Below are positions 17,138-26,697 of a DNA stretch of 64,000 nt, piece by piece; the stretch's first letter is position 1; every line of letters starts with the position of its first letter. This DNA is from Polaromonas sp. JS666 (GTDB lineage Bacteria > Pseudomonadota > Gammaproteobacteria > Burkholderiales > Burkholderiaceae_C). The stretch lies in contig NZ_FNHX01000001.1 of NCBI RefSeq assembly GCF_900103405.1, positions 124,001 through 188,000 on the forward strand, read 5' to 3'. A program made the translations under genes and the position numbers. Under the pieces are notes generated by a model, which saw only the letters and a program-made list of their open reading frames with translations, did no database searches and was not told the origin of the DNA.

Positions 17138-18397
17138 TCAGGCGCCGCGCGTGATCGGCATTTCCACTTCGCCGGGCATGAGCAGGTGCTTGGCCAGTTC
17201 CAGCTTGGCCAGCGAGGCGCGGTGCACCTCGTCCGGGCCGTCGGCCAGGCGCAGGGTACGCTGGCTGGCGTAGGCGTAAGCCAGCGGAAAGTCGTCCGAC
17301 ACACCGCCGCCGCCGTGGGCCTGTATGGCCCAGTCGATGATCTGGCAGGCCATATTGGGCGCCACCACCTTGATCATCGCGATCTCGGCCTTGGCGACCT
17401 TGTTGCCCACGGTGTCCATCATGTAGGCGGCCTTGAGCGTCAGCAGGCGGGCTTGCTCAATCATGCAGCGCGCCTCGGCGATGCGCTCGTGCCAGACCGA
17501 CTGGCTGGCAATCGGCTTGCCGAAGGCGACGCGGCTGTTCAGGCGCTTGCACATCAGCTCCAGCGCGCGCTCGGCGATGCCTATGCTGCGCATGCAGTGG
17601 TGTATGCGCCCGGGGCCGAGGCGGCCCTGGGCGATTTCAAAGCCGCGGCCTTCACCCAGTAGCAGGTTGGCCGCGGGCACGCGCACATTGACCAGGCGCA
17701 CCTCCATGTGGCCGTGCGGCGCGTCGTCGTAGCCGAAGACCGACAGCGGGCGGATCACCGTGATGCCGGGCGTGTTGGCTGGCACCAGGATCATCGATTG
17801 CTGCTCGTGGCGGCCGGCGTCGGGATTGGTCTTGCCCATGACGATGTAGACGGCGCAGCGCGGGTCGCCCGCGCCGGAGGACCACCACTTGAGGCCGTTG
17901 AGCACATAGTGGTCGCCGTCGCGCTCAATGCGGCACTGGATGTTGGTTGCGTCCGACGAAGCAACTTCCGGCTCGGTCATCAGGAAAGCCGAGCGGATCT
18001 CTCCCTTGAGCAGCGGATCCAGCCACTGGTCCTTGTTGGCCTCGGAGCCGTAACGGGCGATGGTTTCCATGTTGCCGGTGTCGGGCGCCGAGCAGTTGAA
18101 GACCTCGGCCGCGAAAGGCACGCGGCCCATGATCTCGCACAGCGGCGCGTACTCGAGGTTGGACAGGCCTTCGGGCGCGCGCGGCGAGTGCGGCAAAAAC
18201 AGGTTCCACAGGCCGGCCGCGCGGGCTTTGGGCTTGAGTTCTTCGACCAGCTTTGTCGGCACCCAGGCATTGCCCTTGGCGCGGTTCTCGGCGATCTCGC
18301 GGAAGAAGCGCGCCTCGTTCGGGTAGATGTGCTCGTCCATGAACTTGAGCAGGCGCGCCCGCAGTTCCTGTACCTTGGGGGTGTAGTTGAAGTCCAT
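17138..18397 (-). CDS. Acyl-CoA dehydrogenase
   Basis: FAD enzyme that introduces a 2,3-double bond into acyl-CoA, 419 residues. Visible are the FAD-binding [14 protein letters not shown] region, [18 protein letters not shown], the helical core [22 protein letters not shown] and the end region [19 protein letters not shown]. The form resembles ACAD10/11-type enzymes of about 410 residues. It follows a phosphotransferase gene on the same strand by 53 bp, a pairing seen in human ACAD10/11 fusions and many Proteobacteria, which suggests a substrate activated by phosphorylation, such as a hydroxyacyl-CoA. Confidence 0.9.
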   Translation of the reverse strand: MDFNYTPKVQELRARLLKFMDEHIYPNEARFFREIAENRAKGNAWVPTKLVEELKPKARAAGLWNLFLPHSPRAPEGLSNLEYAPLCEIMGRVPFAAEVFNCSAPDTGNMETIARYGSEANKDQWLDPLLKGEIRSAFLMTEPEVASSDATNIQCRIERDGDHYVLNGLKWWSSGAGDPRCAVYIVMGKTNPDAGRHEQQSMILVPANTPGITVIRPLSVFGYDDAPHGHMEVRLVNVRVPAANLLLGEGRGFEIAQGRLGPGRIHHCMRSIGIAERALELMCKRLNSRVAFGKPIASQSVWHERIAEARCMIEQARLLTLKAAYMMDTVGNKVAKAEIAMIKVVAPNMACQIIDWAIQAHGGGGVSDDFPLAYAYASQRTLRLADGPDEVHRASLAKLELAKHLLMPGEVEMPITRGA

Positions 18398-18450
18398 GAA
18401 ATCTCCAGAAGGGGTGTGGGGCGGTGTTGTTGTATAGGGGAGGGCTGATG

Positions 18451-19542
18451 TCAGCCTTGGCTCTTGAGGGCAAAGCCCCAGGCCATCTTGGCCAGCAGCG
18501 GCGCGCCGGCGGCCGAGCTGACGGCCTGGGCGCTGGAGGCGGTCCCGGTTTCGACGCGCTTGGCGATGCCCTGCAGGATGGCCGCGATGCGAAACAGGTT
18601 GTAGGCCATGTAGAAATTCCAGTCGGCCTTGAGCGCTTCGGGTGTGGCCAGGCCGGTGCGCTCGCAGTAGCGGCGTATGTATTCGGATTCGCTGGGAATG
18701 CCCAGGCTTTCGACGTCCAGCCCGCCGATGCCGCGGAAGGCTCCGGGCGGGATGTGCCAGGCCATGCAGTGGTAGCTGAAGTCGGCCAGCGGATGGCCCA
18801 GGGTGGACAGTTCCCAGTCGAGCACCGCAAGCACGCGTGGCTCGGTGGCATGGAACAGCAGGTTGTCGAGCCGGAAGTCGCCGTGCACGATGGAGACCAG
18901 GCTTTCATCGCACGCGCTGGCCGGGATGTTGGCCGGCAGCCATTGCATCAGGCTGTCCATCTCGGCGATGGGCTGGGTGATGGAGGCGATGTACTGCTTG
19001 CTCCAGCGGCCTATCTGGCGCTCAAAGTAGTTGCCGGGCTTGCCGTAGTCGGCCAGGCCCCGCTCGGCGAACTTCACCTTGTGCAGGGCGGAGATCACGC
19101 GGTTCATTTCGTCGTAAATCTCGGCGCGCTGGGTTTTGTCCATGCCGGGCAGGGACTGGTCCCAGAGCACACGGCCTTCGACGAACTCCATCACGTAGAA
19201 GGCGCGGCCTATCACGGACTCGTCTTCGCAGAGGCAATACATCTTCGGCACCGGCACATCGGTGCCCTGCAGGCCTTGCATGACCTTGAATTCGCGCTCC
19301 ACCGCATGGGCCGAAGGCAGCAACTTGGCCACGGGCCCCGGTTTGGCGCGCATCACGTAAGACGCGCCGGGCGTGAGCAGCTTGTAAGTCGGGTTGGACT
19401 GGCCGCCCTTGAAGATTTCCGCCGTCAGCGGGCCCTTGAAGCCGGGCAGGTGGCTGCTGAGGTAAGCAGTGAGCGCGTCGAGGTCAAACGCGTGCGCGCC
19501 GGACACGGCCCGGGTGCCGACAAAGTGGTCGAAGTTGCTCAT
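18451..19542 (-). CDS. APH-family phosphotransferase (ACAD10/11 kinase-like)
   Basis: 363-residue kinase-fold protein of the aminoglycoside phosphotransferase (APH) family. The catalytic loop is [13 protein letters not shown] and the metal-binding aspartate lies in [15 protein letters not shown]; the N-lobe has [11 protein letters not shown]. In eukaryotic ACAD10/11 the equivalent domain phosphorylates hydroxyacyl-CoA before elimination by the dehydrogenase domain. Here the two activities are separate adjacent genes. Drug resistance is unlikely. Confidence 0.88.
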   Translation of the reverse strand: MSNFDHFVGTRAVSGAHAFDLDALTAYLSSHLPGFKGPLTAEIFKGGQSNPTYKLLTPGASYVMRAKPGPVAKLLPSAHAVEREFKVMQGLQGTDVPVPKMYCLCEDESVIGRAFYVMEFVEGRVLWDQSLPGMDKTQRAEIYDEMNRVISALHKVKFAERGLADYGKPGNYFERQIGRWSKQYIASITQPIAEMDSLMQWLPANIPASACDESLVSIVHGDFRLDNLLFHATEPRVLAVLDWELSTLGHPLADFSYHCMAWHIPPGAFRGIGGLDVESLGIPSESEYIRRYCERTGLATPEALKADWNFYMAYNLFRIAAILQGIAKRVETGTASSAQAVSSAAGAPLLAKMAWGFALKSQG

Positions 19543-19567
19543 GCTGAAAGGGCTCGTCCCCGTGTGT

Positions 19568-20293
19568 TTATTTTTCGATTTCGGCTTCGGAAATGCGCAT
19601 CAGGGCTTGCCGGTTGCGTACCACCAGGCCGCCCGGCTCTATGCGTATGGCTTCCTCGCGCTCCATGGCCTTGAGTTCCTGGTTCACGCGCTGGCGCGAG
19701 GCGCCCAGCAACTGGGCCAGTTCTTCCTGCGCCAGCTGCAGGCCTATGCGCACTTCTCCGCCGTCCGCCAGGCTGGGCACGCCGTAGCTGCGCACCAGGT
19801 GCAGCAACTGCTTGGCCAGGCGCGCGCGCAGGGGCAGGGTGTTGAGGTCTTCCACCAGGCCGAAGAGCTGCCGTATGCGGCGCGCATGCAGGCGCAGCAA
19901 GGCTTCGTAGAGCTCGACGTGCTGGCTCAAGATCTTGCGCAGGTCGGCGCGCGAGACGCACAGCAGCGTGGTCTCGCCATGGGCATAGGAGTCGTGGGTG
20001 CGCCGCTCGCCGTCGAAGATCGCCACGTCGCCGACCCACAGGCCCGGCTCCACATAGGTCAGCGTGACCTGCTTGCCCGAAATCGAGGTCGAGCTCACGC
20101 GAATGGCGCCCCGCGCGCAGGAGATCCATTCTTCCGGCACATCGCCGCGGGCGCTGATGAGTTCGCCGTCTTTGTAGCGTTTGACGTAGGCGCATCGGAA
20201 TATGTCGTGCCTCAGGGATGGGGACAGGGATGAAAACCAGCGGCCGTTGTTGATGGCCTCTCGTTCCTCTATCGTAAGAATGGGATCGTCCAT
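19568..20293 (-). CDS. Crp/Fnr-family transcription regulator
   Basis: 241 residues: a cyclic-nucleotide-like sensor barrel (about 25-140, with GDVPEEWISCARGAIRV and WVGDVAIFDGERRTHDSYA) and a C-terminal winged helix (LAQEELAQLLGASRQRVNQELKAME). No cysteine cluster of Fnr type is seen, so an oxygen-sensing iron-sulfur role is unlikely. It is the first gene of the apparent unit Crp, phosphotransferase, acyl-CoA dehydrogenase with gaps of 25 and 53 bp, and may control it. Ligand unknown. Confidence 0.88.
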   Translation of the reverse strand: MDDPILTIEEREAINNGRWFSSLSPSLRHDIFRCAYVKRYKDGELISARGDVPEEWISCARGAIRVSSTSISGKQVTLTYVEPGLWVGDVAIFDGERRTHDSYAHGETTLLCVSRADLRKILSQHVELYEALLRLHARRIRQLFGLVEDLNTLPLRARLAKQLLHLVRSYGVPSLADGGEVRIGLQLAQEELAQLLGASRQRVNQELKAMEREEAIRIEPGGLVVRNRQALMRISEAEIEK

Positions 20294-20442
20294 GGTCTGT
20301 CTTTTGAGTGACTAACAAGACGTCCATTGTCGCTTGAGGGACCCGTCCGGCGCCAGCGGGCTGTCGCATGGGTGTCGCCCGGCAGGGTGCCGGGGAATGG
20401 TGGCGGGGCGGCCTGTGACTGGCCTGCCCGCAAAAGGCCCGC

Positions 20443-21222
20443 TTAGCGGTAGTGCGGCGTGCGCTTGTTCAGGAAGGCGTCTATGCCTTCGCCCGCATTG
20501 GCGTCGTGCAGGTTGCGCACGAAGTGGTCCTGCTCGCGGGCCAGTTGCTGGTTCAGCGTGTTGCCGGCCGCCTCGTTGATGAGTTCCTTGATGCTGGCCA
20601 GCGCATTGGGCGCGCGCGCATTGAGGCTTTCGGCCAGTTCCCGGGCCTGGGCCAGGGCTTCGCCCGGGGCTGTGACCCGGTTCACCAGGCCGAAGTCATG
20701 CAGCCGGCGCGCCCCTATGCGTTCGCCGCTCATCAGCAGTTCGCTGGCCAGCGCCCGCGGCAGGGCGCGTGCCAGCGCCCAGCTGCCGCCGCCGTCGGGC
20801 GACAGCGCCACGGTGCTGTAGGACATCACAAACACGGCGTTGTCGGCCGCCACCACAAAATCGCAGGCCAGCACCAGCGAAAAACCGGCGCCGGCGGCCG
20901 CGCCTTCCACGGCGGCGATCACTGGCTTGGGGTAGGTGCGTATCGAATCTATCCAGTTGTGCAGGCCTTCTATGCTCTGCGCCTGCACCTCGGGCGCCTC
21001 GCGGCGGTTGGCCTCCAGCCGCTGCAGGTTGCCGCCCGCGCAGAAAATCGCGCCTTCGCCGGTAATGACCACGCTGCGGATCTCGGGGTTGTTCTCGGCG
21101 GCGTTCAGGGCTTCAATGCCCGCAGCATAGATGTCGGGCCCCAGGGCATTCTTGAACTCCGGGTTGCTGATCGTCAGGATAAGGGTCTGGCCCTCGCTGG
21201 TACTCTTGATTGCGCCTGCCAT
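20443..21222 (-). CDS. Enoyl-CoA hydratase/isomerase family protein
   Basis: Crotonase-fold enzyme of 259 residues. The first oxyanion-hole region is GEGAIFCAGGNLQRLE and the second is AVEGAAAGAGFSLVLACD. No Glu stands at the usual catalytic position before MSYSTVALSPDGGGSW, so isomerase or atypical hydratase activity is possible. It lies 147 bp downstream of the 3-hydroxyacyl-CoA dehydrogenase gene, with a dispersed repeat between them. Together they could take dehydroadipyl-CoA from the box pathway to 3-ketoadipyl-CoA, as PaaG/PaaF do; this is inference. Confidence 0.85.
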   Translation of the reverse strand: MAGAIKSTSEGQTLILTISNPEFKNALGPDIYAAGIEALNAAENNPEIRSVVITGEGAIFCAGGNLQRLEANRREAPEVQAQSIEGLHNWIDSIRTYPKPVIAAVEGAAAGAGFSLVLACDFVVAADNAVFVMSYSTVALSPDGGGSWALARALPRALASELLMSGERIGARRLHDFGLVNRVTAPGEALAQARELAESLNARAPNALASIKELINEAAGNTLNQQLAREQDHFVRNLHDANAGEGIDAFLNKRTPHYR

Positions 21223-21272
21223 GTCACTTGTTCCAATGCGAAAGAAGGGGTAGCTGGAGAGCGGATTCCCAC

Positions 21273-21367
21273 GCCAGTGGGGGCCGCGGAACTGGCTTCG
21301 CCAGGCCGCAGGCGCCGCCCCCTCGAGGGGGGAAGGTGCTACACGAAGTGAGCATCCGACGGGGGTG
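21273..21367. repeat. Dispersed intergenic GC-rich repeat, copy 2
   Basis: Second copy of the repeat at 4347-4441, sharing the blocks GGCCGCGGAAC, GGCCGCAGGCGC, CCCCCTCG, GCTACACG, AGTGAGC and GGGGG in the same order and orientation. It lies immediately after the stop codon of the 3-hydroxyacyl-CoA dehydrogenase gene and before the hydratase gene, where it could act as an mRNA hairpin. Confidence 0.75.
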
Positions 21368-21369
21368 TT

Positions 21370-22890
21370 TCATTCTTCCACATGCATGAGGCTCAAGCCG
21401 ATGGCACCGCGGCGCCGCAGCCAGGGGGAGGGGCGGTAGCGCTGGTCGCCGTACACGGTCTGCATGTTGAACAGCACCTCCAGCACATTGGTGGGGCCGT
21501 AGCGGTCGCCCATGGCCAGCGGGCCCAGGGGGTAACCGAGCCCGAGCGTCACGGCGGTCTCCAGGTCCTTCGGGCTGCAGATGCCCTGCTGGCAGATGTC
21601 GCTGGCGATGTTGACGATGGTGGCCACCACGCGCTGGGTGACAAAGCCGCCGCTGTCGCGGATCACGCTGACCGCCTTGCCGTCGCGGGCAAAGAGCGCG
21701 TGGGCGGCGTCGCGCATGTCGCTGCGCGTGGCCGGGTTGGTGGCCAGCACGCGGCGCTTGGTGGCCGCGTCGTCGATCAGCATGTCGATGCCGACGGTGC
21801 GGGCCGGGTCCAGGCGCTCGACGACGGCGACCGTGGTGATGTCAAAACCCAGCGGGGCGACCAGTGTCAAGGCCTGCGGCGAGGCTGAGGCGCCGGTCTC
21901 GATCTTGGCGCCCAGGTTCTTGAGCAACTGCAGCAGTTCCACGCGGCGCGAGGCACGGGGCGAGACCCAGACCGGAGGGAGTTCGGTAACCTGGGGCACT
22001 GCGGGTTCGGCGGGCACCTGCATGGCGCCGTCCGCGTAGCGGTAAAAGCCTTCACCGGTCTTGCGGCCCAGCATGCCGCCGGCCAGGCGCTGCGCGGTGA
22101 TCACGCTGGGGCGGTAGCGTGCCTCTTCGTAGTACTGGTGGTAAATCGACTCCATCACCGGATGGGAGACGTCGAGCGCGGTCAGGTCCATGAGCTCAAA
22201 GGGGCCCAGCTTGAAGCCGGCCTGGTCGCGCAGGATACGGTCTATGGTGGCGAAATCGGCGACGCCTTCGCTGACGATGCGCAGCGCCTCGGTGCCGTAG
22301 CCCCGGCCCGCGTGGTTGACGATAAAGCCGGGCGTGTCCTGCGCCTGCACCGGGGTATGGCCCATTTGCCGGGCATATTGGCTCAGGCCCTCGCACACGC
22401 TGGGGTTGGTTTTCAGGCCCGCGATCACCTCGACCACTTTCATCAGCGGAACCGGGTTGAAGAAGTGAAAACCGGCCAGGCGTTCGGGGTGCTTGAGCGC
22501 CGCCGCGATGGCGGTCACGGACAGCGAAGAGGTGTTGCTGGCCAGCACCGTCTGCGCTGGCACCAGTGCCTCCAGTTCGGCGAACAGCGCGCGCTTGACG
22601 TCCAGGCGCTCGACGATGGCCTCGACGACGAGGTCGCAGCCTGAGAGATCGGCCAGGGTGCCGGCGAGCAGCAGGCGGTCCTTGTGCGCGGCGGCCGCCG
22701 CGGCTTCGAGGCGGCCTTTTTCAACCAGCTTGTCCCATTGGGTGCAGATGGCATCGCGCGCTTTTTCGGCGGCGCCCGCTTGCGCGTCCATGAGCCTGAC
22801 GGTGCTGCCGGCCTGCGCGGCGATCTGGGCAATGCCGCGTCCCATCGCGCCGGTGCCAACTATTCCCACATTTGCAAAATTTACTTTCAT
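21370..22890 (-). CDS. 3-hydroxyacyl-CoA dehydrogenase, PaaH-like
   Basis: NAD-dependent oxidation of 3-hydroxyacyl-CoA, 506 residues. The N-terminal Rossmann motif is GIVGTGAMGRGIAQIAAQAG and the catalytic His region is GFHFFNPVPLMKVVEVI. Two C-terminal HCDH domains follow (GFIVNHAGRGYGTEAL and GGFVTQRVVATIVNIA), the two-domain layout of PaaH/PaaC, the 3-hydroxyadipyl-CoA dehydrogenase. The start at 22890 (MKVNFANVG) is chosen because the Rossmann strand begins there; a longer upstream frame runs into the divergent gene. Confidence 0.88.
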   Translation of the reverse strand: MKVNFANVGIVGTGAMGRGIAQIAAQAGSTVRLMDAQAGAAEKARDAICTQWDKLVEKGRLEAAAAAAHKDRLLLAGTLADLSGCDLVVEAIVERLDVKRALFAELEALVPAQTVLASNTSSLSVTAIAAALKHPERLAGFHFFNPVPLMKVVEVIAGLKTNPSVCEGLSQYARQMGHTPVQAQDTPGFIVNHAGRGYGTEALRIVSEGVADFATIDRILRDQAGFKLGPFELMDLTALDVSHPVMESIYHQYYEEARYRPSVITAQRLAGGMLGRKTGEGFYRYADGAMQVPAEPAVPQVTELPPVWVSPRASRRVELLQLLKNLGAKIETGASASPQALTLVAPLGFDITTVAVVERLDPARTVGIDMLIDDAATKRRVLATNPATRSDMRDAAHALFARDGKAVSVIRDSGGFVTQRVVATIVNIASDICQQGICSPKDLETAVTLGLGYPLGPLAMGDRYGPTNVLEVLFNMQTVYGDQRYRPSPWLRRRGAIGLSLMHVEE

Positions 22891-22947
22891 GGCCGAATTA
22901 TGGCTGAGCGTCTTCGGCGAAGGCGCGTGGCAAAATTCGCCCACCCC

Positions 22948-24990
22948 ATGAAATCCGCCGAGAAGTCTCTGAAATGCCTGCTTGGCGCTTTGTTGATGGT
23001 GCTTGCCGCCAACGCGCTGGCCGCATCCCTGGGCCGCGTGCGCGGTGCGGCCATCGTGGGCGGCCCGCTCGATGTCACGCTGAGCGCGCAACTGGACGGC
23101 GCTGAAAACCCATCTTCCGTTTGCCTCTCCGCCGAGGTGTTTTTCGGCGACAGCCAGATTTCCCCCGACAAGGTGCGCACCTCGATCTCGCCGGGCGCCG
23201 GTGCCGGTGAAGTCCTGGTCCGCATCCGTACGACTGTCGTGCTCGATGAGCCGGTCGTGACGCTGTATGCGCGCGAAGGCTGCCAGCAAAAAAATTCACG
23301 CAAATACGTGTTGCTGGCCGAGATGCTGGGCGACAACAGCGTCCCGGTGCCCTCGACATTCGCGCAAGCGCCGGCTGTTGCTGCGGCGGGTACTGCAGCG
23401 CCATCCCAGGCCGGGACATCGAAGGCCAAGCCGCAAACCCGTCCCAGCACCGCCATGGCCTCTTCATTGACCATGCCGCCGGCCCGCAGGGTCGGCAAAC
23501 AGGCACCCCCCCCAGCGCCCGTGCGCAAACCGGGGCCACGCCTGCAACTGGCCCCCGTTGATCTGGCCGCTGAACGCGACCCTGCGCTTCGCGCCTCGCC
23601 GGAGCTGCTGACGCTGCCTTCCGCTGATGCCCAGCAACGGGCTTCCGCGGCCGCGCTGTGGCAGGCGCTTAACGCCCAGCCGCAAGACATGGTGCGTGAC
23701 AGCCAGCGGCTCAAGTCCCTGGAGTCCGACGTGGCCGCGATGCTGGCGCAAAGCCGCAAAACGGAACAGGCCGTGACGGACCTGCGCGGCCAGCTGGAGC
23801 AGGCGCGCCAGGAGCGCTACAGCAACTGGCTGGTGTATGCCTTGGGCGCTGTTTTGTTGCTCGCGCTGCTGGCAGCCGGCTTTTTCTGGAGGCGCGATCG
23901 CCAGCACGCGCTGCGCCTGAGCCACTGGTGGGACAAGGAGGCCGGCCAGGGCAAGCCCAGCGGTTTTGCGGATGAGACGGGGCCGGCTTCCCGGTCTGCC
24001 GGCCTTGCGCCTGCGCCGATGCCGGCGGTGGACCTGGACCTGGACGCGCTTCAATTTGAAAGCACGCGCAAGCTGCCCGCCTCCAGGCCGGCTGAGCCCG
24101 TGGACCGTCCCGAATTCCTGCCCAGCCTGGGCGGCTTGAGCGGCATGCCCCGCATCGTCAATGCCGAAGAGCTGTTTGATGTCCAGCAGCAGGCGGATTT
24201 TTTCGTCTCACTGGGCCATCCCGACAAGGCGGTGGATGTCCTGCGCCTGCACATCATGGACAACGTGGAAACCAGCGCGCTGGTCTATCTGGACCTGTTC
24301 GACCTCTACCACAGCCTGGGCCGCAAGGACGACTACGACGCGCTGCGCAAGGGCTTTCACCGCATGTTCAATGCCCAGGTGCCCGCCTTCGACGACTATG
24401 CGATGGACACGCACGGCCTGGAGTATTACGTGGCGGCCCTCACGCGCATCGAGTCGCTGTGGCCCACGCCCAAGGTGCTGGATGTGCTGGAAGAGTCCAT
24501 CTTTCGCAAACCGGATTCGCGCAGTGAGGTGTTTAGCCTCGCGGCTTACCGTGAGCTGCTGCTGCTTCACTCCATCGCCAAGAAGATTGTGACCCGGCCC
24601 GCCGAGCCCGGGGAGGGCGCCGGCGCGCCGGCACCCGGGGCGCCTAGCCTGGCTGCCGCCCTGCCGCAGGCGAGCAGCTTTGGCCCGACCAACATCCTGC
24701 CCCTGTCTGCCCGCTTGCAGGAGGCGCCGCCGCCGCTTCCCGTTGCGCTTCCGGTCGTCGGGGCTGCCGCTTTTTCCACGGAAATTGTGCCAAGCCTGGA
24801 CTTGACGCGGCCGCCTGTTTCACCGAGGCTGGGGCTGGACATTGACCTGAGCCAGGAGGAAGCCGGCGACGCCCTTGCGCCGCTGCCTGCCATCGCCATG
24901 ACGGACATGGCGCCCGAAGCCGGCGATTTCAGCAACCTCATCGAGTTCGACCTCGATGCGCCGGCCTCCAGGCCGGCCCCCAAAGCCTAG
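22948..24990 (+). CDS. FimV-like polar/membrane protein
   Basis: A 680-residue protein with the layout of FimV/HubP proteins. There is a signal peptide (CLLGALLMVLAANALAAS), an N-terminal FimV-type beta domain (LGRVRGAAIVGGPLDVTLSA), a Pro/Ala-rich linker, and a coiled coil around KSLESDVAAMLAQSRKTEQA. One membrane helix is near residue 294-314 (WLVYALGAVLLLALLAAG). The cytosolic part has the FimV TPR-like segment QQQADFFVSLGHPDKAVDVL. In relatives it organises the cell pole and type IV pili. The ATG at 22948 is the first that begins the signal peptide; it is divergent from the PaaH-like gene by 57 bp. Confidence 0.85.
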   Translation: MKSAEKSLKCLLGALLMVLAANALAASLGRVRGAAIVGGPLDVTLSAQLDGAENPSSVCLSAEVFFGDSQISPDKVRTSISPGAGAGEVLVRIRTTVVLDEPVVTLYAREGCQQKNSRKYVLLAEMLGDNSVPVPSTFAQAPAVAAAGTAAPSQAGTSKAKPQTRPSTAMASSLTMPPARRVGKQAPPPAPVRKPGPRLQLAPVDLAAERDPALRASPELLTLPSADAQQRASAAALWQALNAQPQDMVRDSQRLKSLESDVAAMLAQSRKTEQAVTDLRGQLEQARQERYSNWLVYALGAVLLLALLAAGFFWRRDRQHALRLSHWWDKEAGQGKPSGFADETGPASRSAGLAPAPMPAVDLDLDALQFESTRKLPASRPAEPVDRPEFLPSLGGLSGMPRIVNAEELFDVQQQADFFVSLGHPDKAVDVLRLHIMDNVETSALVYLDLFDLYHSLGRKDDYDALRKGFHRMFNAQVPAFDDYAMDTHGLEYYVAALTRIESLWPTPKVLDVLEESIFRKPDSRSEVFSLAAYRELLLLHSIAKKIVTRPAEPGEGAGAPAPGAPSLAAALPQASSFGPTNILPLSARLQEAPPPLPVALPVVGAAAFSTEIVPSLDLTRPPVSPRLGLDIDLSQEEAGDALAPLPAIAMTDMAPEAGDFSNLIEFDLDAPASRPAPKA

Positions 24991-25022
24991 TTTCGGCCCC
25001 GCTTCAGGGGAAATACACCGCC

Positions 25023-26030
25023 TCAGCGCCGCACTTGCAGCGCGCCGGGATTGACGATGTTGGTGGGCGTGCCCTTGATGAAATTGACGACGTTGTCGAA
25101 AGCCGCGCCGAAATACAGCTCATAGCTGTCTTGCTCCACATAGCCGATGTGCGGCGTGCAGATGCAGTTTTCGAGGCGAAGCAGGGCATGGCCCTGCAGG
25201 ATGGGTTCGGACTCAAACACGTCGATGGCCGCCAGGCCGGGGCGGCCGCGGTTGAGCGAGGCAATCAGCGCCTCGGGCTCTATCAGCTCGGCGCGCGAGG
25301 TGTTGACCAGCAGGGAGGTGGTCTTCATGCGCGACAGGTCTTCCAGCGTGACGATGCCGCGGGTCTCGTCGTGCAGGCGCAGGTGCAGGCTCAGCACATC
25401 GCTTTGTTCGAAAAACTCGGCTTTGCTGCCGGCGACTTCGTAGCCATCGGCCTGGGCCCTTTCGCGCGAGGCCTCGCGGCCCCAGATGATGACCCGCATG
25501 CCGAAAGCCCGGCCATAGCCGGCGACGATTTGCCCGATTTTTCCGTAGCTCCACACGCCCAGGGTCTTGCCCTTGAGGACGGAGCCTATGCCGAAGTTCG
25601 GCGGCATGGAGGCCGACTTGAGGCCGGCCTGCTGCCAGGCGCCGTGCTTGAGGTGGGCCACGTAATGCGGGATGCGGCGCATGGCCGCCATGACCAGGGC
25701 CCAGGTCAGTTCAGCCGGCGCTGTGGGCGAACCGGTGCCTTCGGCCACCGCGATGCCGCGCTCGGTGCAGGCCGCAACGTCGATATGGCCTCCGACGCGG
25801 CCGGTTTGCACGATCAGCTTGAGTTTGGGCAGTTTTTCAATGACCTGCCGGCTGAGCTGGGTGCGTTCCCGGATGAGGACGATGACGTCAGCATCCTTGA
25901 GCCGGACGGACAGCTGGCCTATGCCTTTGACGGTGTTGGTGTAGACCTTGGCGGGGTAGGCCTCCAATTTGGCAGCGCAGTTCAGTTTTCGCACTGCGTC
26001 CTGGTAGTCGTCGAGGATCACAATATTCAT
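25023..26030 (-). CDS. D-2-hydroxyacid dehydrogenase
   Basis: NAD(P)-dependent 2-hydroxyacid dehydrogenase family, 335 residues. The nucleotide-binding loop is LGVWSYGKIGQIVAGYG, the catalytic Arg is in LVNTSRAELI, the Glu follows in the IDVFESEP region and the His is in CTPHIGYVEQDS. GVWSYGKIG replaces the more common GxGxxG with a Ser-Tyr variant. Substrate (glycerate, phosphoglycerate or other hydroxyacid) is not determined by sequence. It is convergent with the FimV-like gene. Confidence 0.88.
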   Translation of the reverse strand: MNIVILDDYQDAVRKLNCAAKLEAYPAKVYTNTVKGIGQLSVRLKDADVIVLIRERTQLSRQVIEKLPKLKLIVQTGRVGGHIDVAACTERGIAVAEGTGSPTAPAELTWALVMAAMRRIPHYVAHLKHGAWQQAGLKSASMPPNFGIGSVLKGKTLGVWSYGKIGQIVAGYGRAFGMRVIIWGREASRERAQADGYEVAGSKAEFFEQSDVLSLHLRLHDETRGIVTLEDLSRMKTTSLLVNTSRAELIEPEALIASLNRGRPGLAAIDVFESEPILQGHALLRLENCICTPHIGYVEQDSYELYFGAAFDNVVNFIKGTPTNIVNPGALQVRR

Positions 26031-26197
26031 GCCGATATTGTGCCTGCAAGATTTTTCTTGCTTGTGGGAAGGGCTACCCGAACGCGCTCATTTTGTATCG
26101 CCAGGAAACCTGTCGCAATATTTCAGTCTGGCGGCCGCGCGCTGCGCGGGATCATGGGCCTTTGCCGCAGGGGGCAAGGGTGGGCCGGGCTTGCTTT

Positions 26198-26563
26198 TTA
26201 CTGCAGCGCGGCCTCGCGCTGGGCCATGCGATCAAGCTCCGCGCAGACGTCGGCCATGCGGCCCGAGATGACCATGCGGCCGGCGCAGGCCGGGCCGACA
26301 TTGACGTCGAATTCGCGCACGACGCGCAGGCGACTGGGCGTGGGACTCTTGGGCATGGCCTTGCCGGCTGGGGTGGTTTCGCGCGGGGCCGTGGCGGCGT
26401 TCGAAGAAAAAGGCAGTACCAGCTGGCCGTTTGCGCGCTGGGCACGCGCAGGCGCGGAATACCGGCCGGACCTGGTTGCGGGCACAAACCAGGCAGCCAG
26501 CGCCTGTGCGGGGGCCAGCAGGATGGACAGAAGGGGTGAATGTGAAAAACTGACGATTCCCAT
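26198..26563 (-). CDS. Hypothetical protein downstream of lexA
   Basis: 121 residues; I do not recognise a family. The N-terminus (LSILLAPAQALAAWFVPAT) is hydrophobic and could be a membrane anchor. The C-terminal half has a conserved-looking core RVVREFDVNVGPACAGRMVI and an amphipathic tail. A GGAG ribosome site eight bases upstream supports the start. It lies 134 bp after lexA on the same strand and may be cotranscribed. Position recalls small SOS genes such as cell-division inhibitors, but there is no sequence proof. Confidence 0.7.
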   Translation of the reverse strand: MGIVSFSHSPLLSILLAPAQALAAWFVPATRSGRYSAPARAQRANGQLVLPFSSNAATAPRETTPAGKAMPKSPTPSRLRVVREFDVNVGPACAGRMVISGRMADVCAELDRMAQREAALQ

Positions 26564-26697
26564 GATGAACTCCTGTATGAGAGAGGTTTACACAGGCAGG
26601 ATTTCGGACCGGCGACAGGCCGGCAGGGCCGCTGCACCAGGGTGTTGGCCACAACAGCCAAACGCCCGCCACCTGGTGCGTGGCCGGATGGGGTGGC

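Noticed and set aside
18451..19542. Aminoglycoside resistance from the APH-family gene
   Set aside because: Operon with an acyl-CoA dehydrogenase and the ACAD10/11-like pattern point to metabolism, not resistance.
26600..26690. GCACCAGG/CCTGGTGC inverted repeat after lexA, as a terminator
   Set aside because: The arms are about 38 bp apart and no T run follows on the minus strand.
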